Below are positions 1-8,665 of a stretch of 64,000 bases of DNA, piece after piece. The position numbers and the translations under genes were made by a program. The notes beneath the pieces were generated by a model that saw only the letters and a list, made by a program, of their open reading frames with translations, made no database searches and had not been told where the DNA came from. The stretch's first letter is position 1; each line of letters opens with the position of its first letter. Location of the stretch: contig CAMYOK010000002.1 of NCBI GenBank assembly GCA_947259995.1, forward strand, positions 1,218,881-1,282,880. Reading direction: 5' to 3'. This DNA is from an uncultured Pseudomonadales bacterium (lineage in GTDB: Bacteria; Pseudomonadota; Gammaproteobacteria; Pseudomonadales; Pseudohongiellaceae).

Positions 1-30
1 GAAGCTGGGCGTAATTCCCGTTTGCCCGTA

Positions 31-102
31 TTGCACACAAATTAAGCAACATAAATGAACCATTTTGCAGCATCGCTAAAAAAACGACCCATAAGTGTGC
101 AA
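31..102. promoter_or_regulatory. Widely spaced inverted half-sites upstream of the porin gene
   Basis: TTGCACAC at 31-38 and its reverse complement GTGTGCAA at 95-102 flank an AT-rich stretch. TTGCAC resembles an NtrC half-site, but neither copy forms a full NtrC palindrome. The stretch 1-347 otherwise holds only this element and the sigma54-like promoter at 219-235; I see no gene in it. The role as an activator region is inference. Confidence 0.3.
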
Positions 103-218
103 TAAGTGATTTTTGCGTTTGCCGTCATATTTGTGATGGGCCTGTTATTACCAATTTTTTGGTTTTTAACTCTATGTTTTTTAACTATTTTAAAAATTTT
201 CTAGTTGATTTTTAAGAA

Positions 219-235
219 TGGGCACGTTCTATGCT
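219..235 (+). promoter_or_regulatory. Sigma54-type (-24/-12) promoter of the TorF-like porin
   Basis: The sequence TGGGCACGTTCTATGCT has GG at 221-222 and GC at 233-234, with the obligatory 12-bp spacing, against the consensus TTGGCACG-N4-TTGCT. It lies about 115 bp upstream of the porin start. Together with the sigma54 promoter before glnK, it suggests nitrogen control of the porin. Confidence 0.6.
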
Positions 236-347
236 TTAAGCCTATTGTCCAGTTTTTGAGCGTGCTAAACAAAAGTGCAGCCGTGTATCAAATGGAACAT
301 AAACCACAAGAAATAATATTTACTACAACGTCTAGGAGATTTACGAA

Positions 348-1031
348 ATGAAAAAACTTACTAAGGCACTGCTTGCTACGAGTTTGTTAAGCGCTACTTT
401 TGCGGTTCAAGCACAAGAAAACCCAATTAGTGCAAATGTTACGCTTGCTACCGATTACATCTATCGTGGTGTGTCGCAAACTAGTGGCGCCGCTGCAATA
501 CAAGGTGGTTTTGACTATGCTAGTGAGTCAGGTTTTTATGTGGGTACTTGGGCTTCAAACCTTTCATATGATGACTACATCGAAATCGATTACTACGGTG
601 GTTTTTCTGGAAGTTTGACAGACGAAGTCGGCTATGACGTTGGTTTCATTTACTACGACTACCCAGGAATGAGCAGTGATGACTTTCTAGAATTCTATGG
701 CGTTTTGAGTTACGGCGGTCTGTCTGCCTCGATTAACTACTCAGACGATTTCTATGCCGGTGTTGGTAATACTCTGTACTACACACTCGATTATGGCTTT
801 GACCTAGGCAACGATTTTGCGGTTGGTTTGCACTACGGCTTGCAGACCTATGACCAAGACGTATGGGGCACAGAAGACAGCTACTCTGAATACAATATCT
901 CATTGTCAAAATCATACAGTGGCCTAGATTTCTCATTGATGTTGACTGACACAGACCTAAGCGACGCGAACTGCGGTAGTTCATCGGCGTGTGACAGCAC
1001 TGTTGTATTCGCTGTCGGCAAATCATTCTAA
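348..1031 (+). CDS. TorF-family putative outer-membrane porin
   Basis: This 227-aa protein starts with a clear signal peptide (residues 1-22, cleavage after VQA). The mature part is rich in Tyr, Gly and Asp with alternating hydrophobic residues typical of outer-membrane beta strands, and it ends in Phe as outer-membrane proteins do. The 'ATDYIYRGVSQT' segment near the mature N terminus is characteristic of the Gcw_chp/TorF-type family, whose substrate is not established. The start follows an AGGAG ribosome site. A sigma54-like promoter precedes it, a terminator follows it, and glnK-amtB lie next, so a role in nitrogen-compound uptake is likely but inferred. Confidence 0.85.
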   Translation: MKKLTKALLATSLLSATFAVQAQENPISANVTLATDYIYRGVSQTSGAAAIQGGFDYASESGFYVGTWASNLSYDDYIEIDYYGGFSGSLTDEVGYDVGFIYYDYPGMSSDDFLEFYGVLSYGGLSASINYSDDFYAGVGNTLYYTLDYGFDLGNDFAVGLHYGLQTYDQDVWGTEDSYSEYNISLSKSYSGLDFSLMLTDTDLSDANCGSSSACDSTVVFAVGKSF

Positions 1032-1070
1032 GCAGTAATTTACCTGTGCAAATGCGCTTGTAAGCTCTAT

Positions 1071-1112
1071 CCGAGGGCCTATCGGCATTAGCTGATGGGC
1101 CCTTGGTTTTTA
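1071..1112 (+). terminator. Rho-independent terminator after the porin gene
   Basis: A long stem (CCGAGGGCCT with GGGCCCTTGG, then ATCGGC with GCTGAT) closes on an ATTA loop and is followed by TTTTT. It separates the porin transcript from the glnK regulatory region. Confidence 0.85.
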
Positions 1113-1161
1113 ACGTAGGGAATATTCGTATGACGATGATTGGTGCACATATCGGTGCACA

Positions 1162-1176
1162 GCACCAAATTGGTGC
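1162..1176. promoter_or_regulatory. NtrC-binding site upstream of glnK
   Basis: GCACCAAATTGGTGC is a perfect palindrome matching the NtrC consensus (TGCACCA-N3-TGGTGCA). Further GGTGCA half-sites lie just upstream (1142-1159), suggesting a tandem enhancer. It sits about 100 bp before the sigma54 promoter, the usual enhancer distance. The match is direct; binding is inferred. Confidence 0.8.
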
Positions 1177-1260
1177 AATTTCATCATCCGAAGGCGAAAA
1201 CAACAGTCCTATTCCGCTTGTTCTGCAGCTATCTTGTTGTTTTGTATTAGGTTTGCGTTT

Positions 1261-1277
1261 TTGGCACGACCCGTGCA
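1261..1277 (+). promoter_or_regulatory. Sigma54 promoter of glnK-amtB
   Basis: TTGGCACGACCCGTGCA matches TTGGCACG-N4-TTGCA with one mismatch in the -12 element. GG at 1263-1264 and GC at 1275-1276 are 12 bp apart. With the NtrC palindrome upstream, this is the standard nitrogen-limitation promoter of glnK-amtB operons. Confidence 0.85.
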
Positions 1278-1287
1278 TATAGCATAG

Positions 1288-1683
<396 letters not shown>

Positions 1684-1766
1684 ATTAAAAGATCAATAAG
1701 ACTACAAACAACGACTACTTAAATTAGCCAGGCAGAAAGACTCTCGGACCTGGTTTGGAGGTAAAG

Positions 1767-3029
1767 GTGGAAGACCAAATTTTTCAACTGCAGTACGCGA
1801 TGGACACATTCTATTTCCTAGTTTGTGGCGCGCTTGTGATGTGGATGGCGGCAGGTTTCTCGATGTTAGAGGCCGGTCTTGTTCGCTCAAAGAACACTAC
1901 AGAAATTCTCACTAAGAACGTCGCGCTGTTCGCGATCTCTTGTATCATGTACCTGGTTTGCGGCTACGCAATCATGTACGGCGGTACTTTCTTCCTATCA
2001 GGAATTGAAGGTGGCGATTCATTAGTGGCTGACGCATTAGCCTCTAAAGCTGAAGAAGGTTTCGACGGCGGTTCAGTTTACTCCGGCGCTTCAGACTTCT
2101 TCTTCCAAGTTGTATTCGTAGCAACGGCGATGTCGATTGTTTCCGGTGCGGTAGCTGAGCGCATGAAGCTTTGGGCTTTCTTGTTGTTCGCAGTCGTCAT
2201 GACAGGTGTAATCTACCCACTAGAGGGTTCATGGACTTGGGGCGGCAATGACGTCTTCGGCATGTTCAACCTTGGTGACCTTGGTTTCTCTGACTTCGCA
2301 GGTTCAGGCATCGTTCACATGGCCGGCGCCGCAGCGGCTCTAGCGGGTGTTCTCTTGCTAGGGGCACGTAAAGGTAAATATGCAGCTGATGGCAGCATCA
2401 AAGCGATCCCAGGTGCAAACCTACCAATGGCGACACTTGGCACATTCATCCTGTGGATGGGTTGGTTCGGTTTCAACGGCGGTTCTGTACTTAAGCTGGC
2501 AGACGTTGGTAGCGCCAATGCTGTTGCGATGGTGTTCTTGAACACTAACGCTGCTGCTGCCGGTGGCTTGGTTGCAGCCCTTTTAGTTGCACACGCACTA
2601 TTCGGCAAGGCTGACCTCACTATGGCACTTAACGGCGCGCTAGCGGGTCTAGTAGCCATTACCGCTGAGCCTTCAACTCCTACTGCATTGCAAGCAACGA
2701 TCTTCGGTGCGCTTGGTGGTGTATTGGTAGTATTCAGCATTGTCTTCTTAGACAAGATCAAGATCGATGACCCAGTGGGTGCGATCTCTGTACACGGTAG
2801 CTGTGGTCTTCTAGGCCTACTGTTAGTGCCGATCACGAATGATGCTTCTTCATTCTCTGGCCAAATCATTGGTGCACTAACAATCTTCATCTGGGTATTC
2901 GTTGCTAGCTTTATCGTTTGGACAGTGATCAAAATGGTAATGGGTATTCGAGTCAGTGAGGAAGAAGAGTCGCAAGGTGTGGATGTATCTGAGTGTGGCC
3001 TTGAGGCTTACCCAGAATTCACAAAATAA
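1767..3029 (+). CDS. amtB: Ammonium transporter
   Basis: This 420-aa polytopic inner-membrane protein has about 11 transmembrane helices and belongs to the Amt/Rh family of ammonium channels. The twin pore histidines are visible in 'SGIVHMAGAAAA' and 'AISVHGSCGLLG'. A GTG at 1767 is preferred as start because a GGAGG ribosome site lies at 1757-1761; an upstream TTG at 1755 is in frame but lacks a site. No cleavable signal peptide is evident, unlike E. coli AmtB. It lies 83 bp after glnK, and GlnK is expected to block the pore directly when nitrogen is plentiful. Confidence 0.95.
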   Translation: MEDQIFQLQYAMDTFYFLVCGALVMWMAAGFSMLEAGLVRSKNTTEILTKNVALFAISCIMYLVCGYAIMYGGTFFLSGIEGGDSLVADALASKAEEGFDGGSVYSGASDFFFQVVFVATAMSIVSGAVAERMKLWAFLLFAVVMTGVIYPLEGSWTWGGNDVFGMFNLGDLGFSDFAGSGIVHMAGAAAALAGVLLLGARKGKYAADGSIKAIPGANLPMATLGTFILWMGWFGFNGGSVLKLADVGSANAVAMVFLNTNAAAAGGLVAALLVAHALFGKADLTMALNGALAGLVAITAEPSTPTALQATIFGALGGVLVVFSIVFLDKIKIDDPVGAISVHGSCGLLGLLLVPITNDASSFSGQIIGALTIFIWVFVASFIVWTVIKMVMGIRVSEEEESQGVDVSECGLEAYPEFTK

Positions 3030-3073
3030 TCCCGTAGGAAGGTTTTACTCTTAATAACGTAAACTTTAACGTA

Positions 3074-3098
3074 AGCGCCCTTCGGGGCGCTTTTTTTT
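3074..3098 (+). terminator. Rho-independent terminator after amtB
   Basis: AGCGCCC pairs with GGGCGCT across a UUCG tetraloop and is followed by eight T. It ends the glnK-amtB transcript just before the convergent rsmE. Confidence 0.95.
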
Positions 3099-3108
3099 GC
3101 GTGTGGTT

Positions 3109-3834
3109 TTAGAAATCGCCCCATAAATACTGGGCTAAACTAATCGCGACGACGGGTGCGGTTTCGGTGCGCAGGACGCGAGCACCTAAGCGACTTGAAG
3201 CGAAATTCGAACTATTCGCAGCGCTAATCTCTGCTTCGGATAATCCCCCTTCTGGCCCAATCAAAAAGGTCACAGCGCTTGGCTGCCTATCGGCAGCGAA
3301 AGCTTTTTCTCCGCGATGATCGAGGACATAACAGTCGCCCTGGTGTTCTTGCGGTAGCCATTGTTCTAGACTCTGCGGGGGGACGATTATAGGGATAGCG
3401 CAGCGGCCCGATTGTTCACAGGCGCTAATGGCAACCCGTTCCCAATGTGTCATGCGATTGTCTAGGCGCTCTGCCTTGATTTTGACTTCGCAGCGCTCTG
3501 TGAATAAGGGAATTATCGAATTAACGCCTAGCTCGGTGGCTTTCTGTATGACGTAATCCATTCGTTCGCCACGGGAGATCCCTATTGCGAGATGGACACA
3601 AAGCGCAGATTCAGAGTTGTTGCTCACTGCTTGCTCGATCAAAGCGGTGACGGCCCTTTTCTCTACCGCTTGCAGCGTGACTAAAAACTCGCCGTCACGT
3701 TCATTGAACAAGGATACTTGGTCATTGTTGCGCAGGCGCAATACTTTGCTTATGTAGTGCGCAACACCGTCTTCTAATTGAATTTCAGTGTCAGCAATCA
3801 GTGCTTGCTTGGTGTAAATGCGAGACAGGCGCAT
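3109..3834 (-). CDS. rsmE: 16S rRNA (uracil(1498)-N(3))-methyltransferase
   Basis: This 241-aa SPOUT-class enzyme methylates N3 of U1498 in 16S rRNA using SAM. An N-terminal PUA-like domain precedes the trefoil-knot domain, which carries the signature loops 'LIGPEGGLSEAE' (about residues 191-202) and 'GARVLRTETAP' (about 217-227). It is the last gene of the minus-strand SAM-cycle operon, 2 bp after metF, so a SAM consumer is co-transcribed with the genes that make and recycle SAM. Length and motifs are standard. Confidence 0.93.
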   Translation of the reverse strand: MRLSRIYTKQALIADTEIQLEDGVAHYISKVLRLRNNDQVSLFNERDGEFLVTLQAVEKRAVTALIEQAVSNNSESALCVHLAIGISRGERMDYVIQKATELGVNSIIPLFTERCEVKIKAERLDNRMTHWERVAISACEQSGRCAIPIIVPPQSLEQWLPQEHQGDCYVLDHRGEKAFAADRQPSAVTFLIGPEGGLSEAEISAANSSNFASSRLGARVLRTETAPVVAISLAQYLWGDF

Positions 3835-3836
3835 GC

Positions 3837-4700
3837 TTATTTATCGCTTAGTCGAAGGTTGTTCCAAATAGCACTAACAGGGCCTTCTTGGTTCATTGTG
3901 TAGAAATGCAGACCAGGGGCGCCACCTTCTAACAATTTCTCACATAGTTGCGTGACAACCTCAATGCCAAACGCTTTGATGCTAGCGGTATCATCGCCGT
4001 AGCTTTGTAAGCGTTGACGCATCCAGCGTGGAATCTCCGCGCCGCAATTGGTGCTGAAGCGTGCAAGATTGGTGTAGTTAGTAATTGGCATAATGCCAGG
4101 GACGATAGGAATATCGATGCCAGCTGCACGGGCACTTTCTACGTAGTAGAAATACGCTTCTGGATTATAAAAATACTGGGTGATCGCACTATTGGCGCCG
4201 GCGTCTACTTTCTTCTTGAAAAAATGCAGGTCGCTATCGAAGCTATCGGACTTTGGGTGAATCTCAGGGTAACAGGCCACATCGATATGAAAATGATCAC
4301 CAGTATGACGCCTTACTAATTCGATGAGCTCATTGGCATAGTAAAAACTATTTGCGCCACCGGTGCCTGAAGGAATGTCTCCACGAAGAGCGACGAGGCG
4401 ATTGATGCCGAGCTCTTTATAGCCGTTGATGAGTGAAAGAATCTCTTGCTCAGTAGAACCGCCGAATGACAGATGTGGCGCCGCATTTGAGCCCGCATCA
4501 TGAATGTTGAGTACCGCTTGGCGAGTACCGTCTCTTGTAGAGCCGCCGGCACCATAAGTAACAGAGAAGAAGTCAGGGTTTAGAAGTGCTAGTTGCTTGT
4601 GCACTAGCGCCAGCTTCTGTTCACCGACTTCAGTTTTTGGCGGAAAAAATTCAAAGCTGAAGCGCGTGTTTGCAGCGCCGCTTTTTGCTGTCGTACTCAT
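3837..4700 (-). CDS. metF: 5,10-methylenetetrahydrofolate reductase
   Basis: This 287-aa flavoprotein TIM barrel reduces methylene-THF to methyl-THF, the methyl donor for methionine synthase. The N-terminal 'FSFEFFPPKTE' contains the conserved catalytic Glu region, and 'SVTYGAGGSTRDGT' is the folate/FAD-binding signature. It lies between ahcY and rsmE in the SAM-cycle operon. metF is a core member of known SahR regulons, which fits the regulator found at the head of this operon. Confidence 0.95.
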   Translation of the reverse strand: MSTTAKSGAANTRFSFEFFPPKTEVGEQKLALVHKQLALLNPDFFSVTYGAGGSTRDGTRQAVLNIHDAGSNAAPHLSFGGSTEQEILSLINGYKELGINRLVALRGDIPSGTGGANSFYYANELIELVRRHTGDHFHIDVACYPEIHPKSDSFDSDLHFFKKKVDAGANSAITQYFYNPEAYFYYVESARAAGIDIPIVPGIMPITNYTNLARFSTNCGAEIPRWMRQRLQSYGDDTASIKAFGIEVVTQLCEKLLEGGAPGLHFYTMNQEGPVSAIWNNLRLSDK

Positions 4701-4743
4701 TGAGTTGTTCTCTTGCGTAAATGTTTTTAGGTAATGCGTGCAG

Positions 4744-4773
4744 GAACGCCCCGCTGTTCAAACCGAGGCGTTC
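4744..4773 (-). other. Stem-loop between ahcY and metF
   Basis: GAACGCC (4744-4750) and GGCGTTC (4767-4773) can pair over a 16-nt loop, with a further outer GCA/TGC pairing. No T tract follows on the minus strand, so it is not a typical terminator. It could stabilise or partly attenuate the polycistronic mRNA; function is unknown. Confidence 0.4.
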
Positions 4774-4793
4774 GTGCAAGTCCAGCTAGTAAC

Positions 4794-6173
4794 TTAGTAC
4801 TTGTAGCTGTCTGGCTTAAATGGGCCTTCTGGCGCTACGTGAATATACTTGGCTTGTTGCGCAGTTAGTTTAGTTAGAACGCCGCCAAAACCACCGACCA
4901 TCAATGCGGCTACTTGCTCGTCCAAATGCTTAGGCAATACTTCGACTGTAATATTGTCTTTCTTGAAATCAGGAGACAATGAAGCAAAGCCTTTCTCATA
5001 TAGGTAAATCTGAGCAATGACTTGGTTAGCAAAAGAGCCGTCCATGATGCGTGAAGGATGGCCCGTTGCATTACCAAGGTTGATCAAGCGGCCTTCGGAA
5101 AGCAGAATCAAATAGTTGCCACTCTCTGAGTCTTTGTCGCCACGGTAGATCTTATGCACTTGTGGTTTAACTTCTTCCCAAGTCCAGTTCTTGCGCATGA
5201 ATGCCGTGTCGATCTCGTTATCGAAATGACCGATATTACAAATAATCGCGCCTGCTTTTACTGTTTGCAGCATGTTCTTGTCGCAGACATCGATATTGCC
5301 AGTAGTCGTTACGATCAAATCCATTTTGCCTAGAAGCGCAGTATCAATATCTTCGATGCGACCTGTGTTGTTGCCAGCCTTATAAGGAGACACCACTTCG
5401 AAACCGTCCATACAAGCTTGCATCGCACAGATTGGATCGATCTCTGAGATCTTCACAATCATGCCTTCTTGACGCAGGCTTTGTGCAGACCCTTTGCCTA
5501 CATCACCATAACCAACAACAAGCGCGTGCTTGCCAGATAGCAGCATATCAGTGCCGCGTTTGATGCCATCGTTAAGGCTGTGGCGACAACCGTATTTGTT
5601 GTCGTTCTTCGATTTAGTGACAGAGTCGTTCACATTGATTGCAGGGACTTTTAGTGAACCTTCTTCCATCATCTCGATCAAGCGATGCACGCCAGTGGTC
5701 GTCTCTTCAGTAATGCCGTGAATATTGTCGAGCAACTGTGGGTACTTGTCGTGCACCATACCAGTAAGGTCGCCACCGTCATCAAGAATCATATTGGCGT
5801 CCCAAGGCTGACCATCCTTGAGGATTGTCTGTTCAATACACCACTCGCCTTCTTCTTCGGTCTGCCCTTTCCAAGCATAAACCGCGATCCCTTTAGAGGC
5901 GATGTACGCGGCGGCGTGATCCTGTGTCGAAAAAATATTGCATGAAGACCAGCGAACTTCTGCGCCGAGCTCTACTAGTGTTTCGATCAGCACGGCCGTC
6001 TGCACAGTCATGTGTATACAGCCAAGAATCTTAGCGTTCGCCAAAGGCTTCTCGGCGCTATAGCGTGCGCGAAGAGACATAAGCGCTGGCATTTCCGCTT
6101 CAGCTAATACCACTTCTTTTCTTCCGTATTCGGCAAGAGAAATGTCTGCAACTTTGTAATCTGTAGTACTCAT
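4794..6173 (-). CDS. ahcY: S-adenosylhomocysteine hydrolase
   Basis: This 459-aa enzyme reversibly splits S-adenosylhomocysteine into adenosine and homocysteine, removing the product inhibitor of methyltransferases. The Rossmann motif '[13 protein letters not shown]' binds the tightly held NAD, '[13 protein letters not shown]' is the conserved substrate-region block, and the C terminus 'KPDSYKY' is the tail that completes the neighbour's NAD site. It lies 41 bp downstream of metK in the operon headed by an SAH-type sensor. This organism therefore uses the one-step AhcY route for SAH disposal. Confidence 0.97.
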   Translation of the reverse strand: MSTTDYKVADISLAEYGRKEVVLAEAEMPALMSLRARYSAEKPLANAKILGCIHMTVQTAVLIETLVELGAEVRWSSCNIFSTQDHAAAYIASKGIAVYAWKGQTEEEGEWCIEQTILKDGQPWDANMILDDGGDLTGMVHDKYPQLLDNIHGITEETTTGVHRLIEMMEEGSLKVPAINVNDSVTKSKNDNKYGCRHSLNDGIKRGTDMLLSGKHALVVGYGDVGKGSAQSLRQEGMIVKISEIDPICAMQACMDGFEVVSPYKAGNNTGRIEDIDTALLGKMDLIVTTTGNIDVCDKNMLQTVKAGAIICNIGHFDNEIDTAFMRKNWTWEEVKPQVHKIYRGDKDSESGNYLILLSEGRLINLGNATGHPSRIMDGSFANQVIAQIYLYEKGFASLSPDFKKDNITVEVLPKHLDEQVAALMVGGFGGVLTKLTAQQAKYIHVAPEGPFKPDSYKY

Positions 6174-6214
6174 TTATAAAATCCTGTTCTCATCTATTGA
6201 ATGTAAGTGTGTGC

Positions 6215-7372
6215 TTAAAGGCCCGCCGCGTCGCGCAGCGCTGCAGCTCTATCTGTTTTCTCCCAGGTGAAGTTAGGTTCTTCGCGGCCAAAATGTCCGT
6301 AAGCGGCAGTTGGCAAATAGATTGGGCGTAAAAGGTCGAGCATGCTGATCAGGCCTTTCGGGCGCAGTTCGAAGTTTTCGCGAATGATTTCTACAATCCG
6401 GTCTTCGGAGATCTTGCCAGTGCCAAAAGTATCAACGCTGATCGATGTTGGCTCGGCTACCCCGATGGCATAGGAGAGTTGAATCTCGCAGCGATCGGCA
6501 ATGCCGGCAGCTACAATATTCTTGGCAACATAACGCGCAACATACGCCGCTGAGCGATCAACCTTCGATGGATCTTTGCCAGAGAATGCGCCGCCACCAT
6601 GACGCGCCATGCCGCCATAAGTGTCAACAATGATTTTTCTACCTGTCAGTCCGCAGTCACCGTGCGGCCCGCCAATAACGAATCGTCCCGTTGGGTTGAT
6701 AAAGTATTTTGTGTCTTTATTGAGCCACTGTTCTGGCAATACCTTCTTGATGATCTCTTCCATCACTGCTTCTTTTAAGTCAGCCTGACTGATGTCTTCT
6801 CTATGCTGAGTCGATAGAACTACAGCATCGATGGCGACAGGCTTACCGTTGTCATAGCGGAATGTGATCTGGCTTTTAGCATCTGGGCGCAACCAAGGCA
6901 GAGAGCCGTTCTTGCGTACTTCGGCTTGGCGTTGCACAAGGCGGTGTGAGTAAGTGACAGGTGCAGGCATCAATACGTCAGTCTCATTCGTAGCATAACC
7001 AAACATTAAGCCTTGGTCGCCAGCGCCCTGTTCGTGCTCAGGGGAGTCATCCACCCCTTGCGAGATGTCCGGCGATTGCTTGCCTAAAGCATTGAGCACG
7101 GCACAAGAATTACCATCGAAGCCTTTGTCGGAATGATCGTAACCAATATCGCACACCACTTTTCGACTGATCTCTTCGATATCGACATAGGCTTCAGTTG
7201 TGACTTCGCCAGCTACGAGCACCATGCCAGTCTTAATGAGAGTTTCGCAGGCAACGCGTGCTTTTGGGTCTGCTGTGAGAATGGCATCAAGTACCGCATC
7301 AGAGATCTGATCGGCCATTTTGTCTGGATGGCCCTCGGAAACGGATTCTGAAGTAAAAAGTGATGTAGCCAT
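6215..7372 (-). CDS. metK: S-adenosylmethionine synthetase
   Basis: This 385-aa enzyme makes SAM from methionine and ATP. Motifs include the N-terminal '[14 protein letters not shown]', the methionine-loop '[12 protein letters not shown]', and the P-loop-like '[16 protein letters not shown]'. The start has an AAAAGG ribosome site at good spacing. It follows sahR by 58 bp with no separate promoter evident, so it is probably read from the sahR promoter. Confidence 0.97.
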   Translation of the reverse strand: MATSLFTSESVSEGHPDKMADQISDAVLDAILTADPKARVACETLIKTGMVLVAGEVTTEAYVDIEEISRKVVCDIGYDHSDKGFDGNSCAVLNALGKQSPDISQGVDDSPEHEQGAGDQGLMFGYATNETDVLMPAPVTYSHRLVQRQAEVRKNGSLPWLRPDAKSQITFRYDNGKPVAIDAVVLSTQHREDISQADLKEAVMEEIIKKVLPEQWLNKDTKYFINPTGRFVIGGPHGDCGLTGRKIIVDTYGGMARHGGGAFSGKDPSKVDRSAAYVARYVAKNIVAAGIADRCEIQLSYAIGVAEPTSISVDTFGTGKISEDRIVEIIRENFELRPKGLISMLDLLRPIYLPTAAYGHFGREEPNFTWEKTDRAAALRDAAGL

Positions 7373-7430
7373 AGTATGTCCTTTTCATTCGTTGAGTTAT
7401 TAATATCAGTTTGTTCTAAAACGGGTCTTG

Positions 7431-8423
7431 CTAAATTTTGCTAAACACGCACATTTGAATCTGGAAGCCGTTGCGCAATCCTAAGAAAACCGTTTGCGCC
7501 GCTTGCAGGCCGGCACGCTCTGCCCATTCGTTCATTTCATCCCTATCAAAGCCCAGCCAAATATCACCGCAGGACTCTTTCACCCAGTCTTGATCGTGAC
7601 GGCATAATTCCACTATTAACAATAGGCCATTGTCATTGAGTAGGCTGTGGGCATGTTGAAATGCTTCATGCGGCGATGGCAAATGGTGCAGAACCATGTC
7701 GAATAGCATGAGATCGCAATGCTCTTGTAACTCTAAAGCTTTGTTTGTGTCGCCGTGAATGAAGTCGACATTGCTGAGCCCTTCACCGGCAATGGTTTGT
7801 TTGGCAAGGTTGAGCATCTCAAGCGCATTGTCTAGTGCAACGACTTTGTCGAAGCGTTGCGCGAGCTCTGCAAGCAACTCGCCTTGGCCGGGGCCCACTT
7901 CCATAACACTATGCTGTGCGTTGAGGTCTAGGCTGTGTAATAGGTCAAGTAGGCTGCTCATGTACTGGCTGTGCTCTGCTACTAGGCCCTGTTTTTCGCG
8001 AAACTTGTCAGCGTGGCGAGTGAAGAATTGCAGAGACTGCTCCGAGCGTTCTTGCTGGATGACATTGAGACGCCTAATAAGCGCTGGGTTTAAAGCCACC
8101 TTATCGATAGCTTCGAATGCGCTCTTCTTAAAGCCGTGGTGCGGGTCATCGGCGGTGAGCAAGGGGCGACGGTAAAAAATGCTATTGCCCTCACGGCGCG
8201 TGCTGGCCAGACCGGCCGTCGCAAGGATTTTGAGATGGTGGCTCAGGGCCGACTGGCGTATGTCGAGGATTTGTGAGATCTCGAGCACCCCGAATGAGCT
8301 TACGCGCAGTAATCGCAAGATTTCTAGACGCAAAGCATCGGCCAAGGCTTTGCAGAGGGTCGTTAGCTCCTCTGCTGGGTCTGGTGTTGGGTTGTTGCTT
8401 TCGCAAAGCGCGTTAACTGCCAA
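7431..8423 (-). CDS. sahR: ArsR-family regulator fused to a SAM-methyltransferase-like sensor domain (SahR type)
   Basis: This 330-aa protein has two parts. Residues 15-110 form an ArsR winged helix ('ALRLEILRLL', 'QSALSHHLKILATAGL'). Residues 150-330 form a class I methyltransferase fold with 'VMEVGPGQGELLAELA'. SahR proteins of Proteobacteria have this architecture; they repress metK, ahcY, metF and metE/H, and release DNA when SAH binds the methyltransferase-like domain. Its position as first gene of metK-ahcY-metF fits exactly. A TTG at 8423 is used, with an AAAGG ribosome site; no ATG is available nearby. A true methyltransferase activity is possible but unlikely. Confidence 0.85.
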   Translation of the reverse strand: MAVNALCESNNPTPDPAEELTTLCKALADALRLEILRLLRVSSFGVLEISQILDIRQSALSHHLKILATAGLASTRREGNSIFYRRPLLTADDPHHGFKKSAFEAIDKVALNPALIRRLNVIQQERSEQSLQFFTRHADKFREKQGLVAEHSQYMSSLLDLLHSLDLNAQHSVMEVGPGQGELLAELAQRFDKVVALDNALEMLNLAKQTIAGEGLSNVDFIHGDTNKALELQEHCDLMLFDMVLHHLPSPHEAFQHAHSLLNDNGLLLIVELCRHDQDWVKESCGDIWLGFDRDEMNEWAERAGLQAAQTVFLGLRNGFQIQMCVFSKI

Positions 8424-8458
8424 TGGGCTGCCTTTACAATTGTTGACTGTGACGCAGG

Positions 8459-8487
8459 ACTATATCAGCAAAATATATCTATATCAA
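8459..8487 (-). promoter_or_regulatory. Sigma70 promoter of the sahR-metK-ahcY-metF-rsmE operon
   Basis: On the minus strand TTGATA (8487-8482) and TATAGT (8464-8459) are separated by 17 bp, each 5/6 to consensus. The -35 lies inside the palindrome at 8479-8502, so a bound repressor would block RNA polymerase. Confidence 0.65.
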
Positions 8488-8502
8488 AATAATTTGATAT
8501 AG
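8479..8502. promoter_or_regulatory. Perfect palindrome, probable SahR operator
   Basis: Half-sites CTATATCAAA (8479-8488) and TTTGATATAG (8493-8502) are exact reverse complements around a 4-bp centre. The site overlaps the -35 of the SAM-cycle operon and lies in the divergent region with tkt. ArsR-family dimers bind palindromes of this size. A weaker rightward TTGATA / TATTCT pair uses the other half-site, so tkt could also be affected (speculative). Confidence 0.75.
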
Positions 8503-8665
8503 GCTCTAGAGGCCTTGTATTCTAAGCCTTTGCTAATCCTATAACCCACTTTTGGGTATGCATAAGCCCTAAAATAACCCAAGGCTTGAGTAGCATATTC
8601 AGCTTAGGTGCGGGAAAATAGCGGGCCTTGCAAATATCACAGCCCAAGACAGGAGCTAACTCAGT

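Noticed and set aside
2315..2932. 205-aa minus-strand frame inside amtB
   Set aside because: Shadow of the amtB coding frame; composition typical of antisense frames.
7373..7430. Possible SAM or SAH riboswitch before metK
   Set aside because: 58 bp is too short for such an aptamer; control is better explained by SahR.
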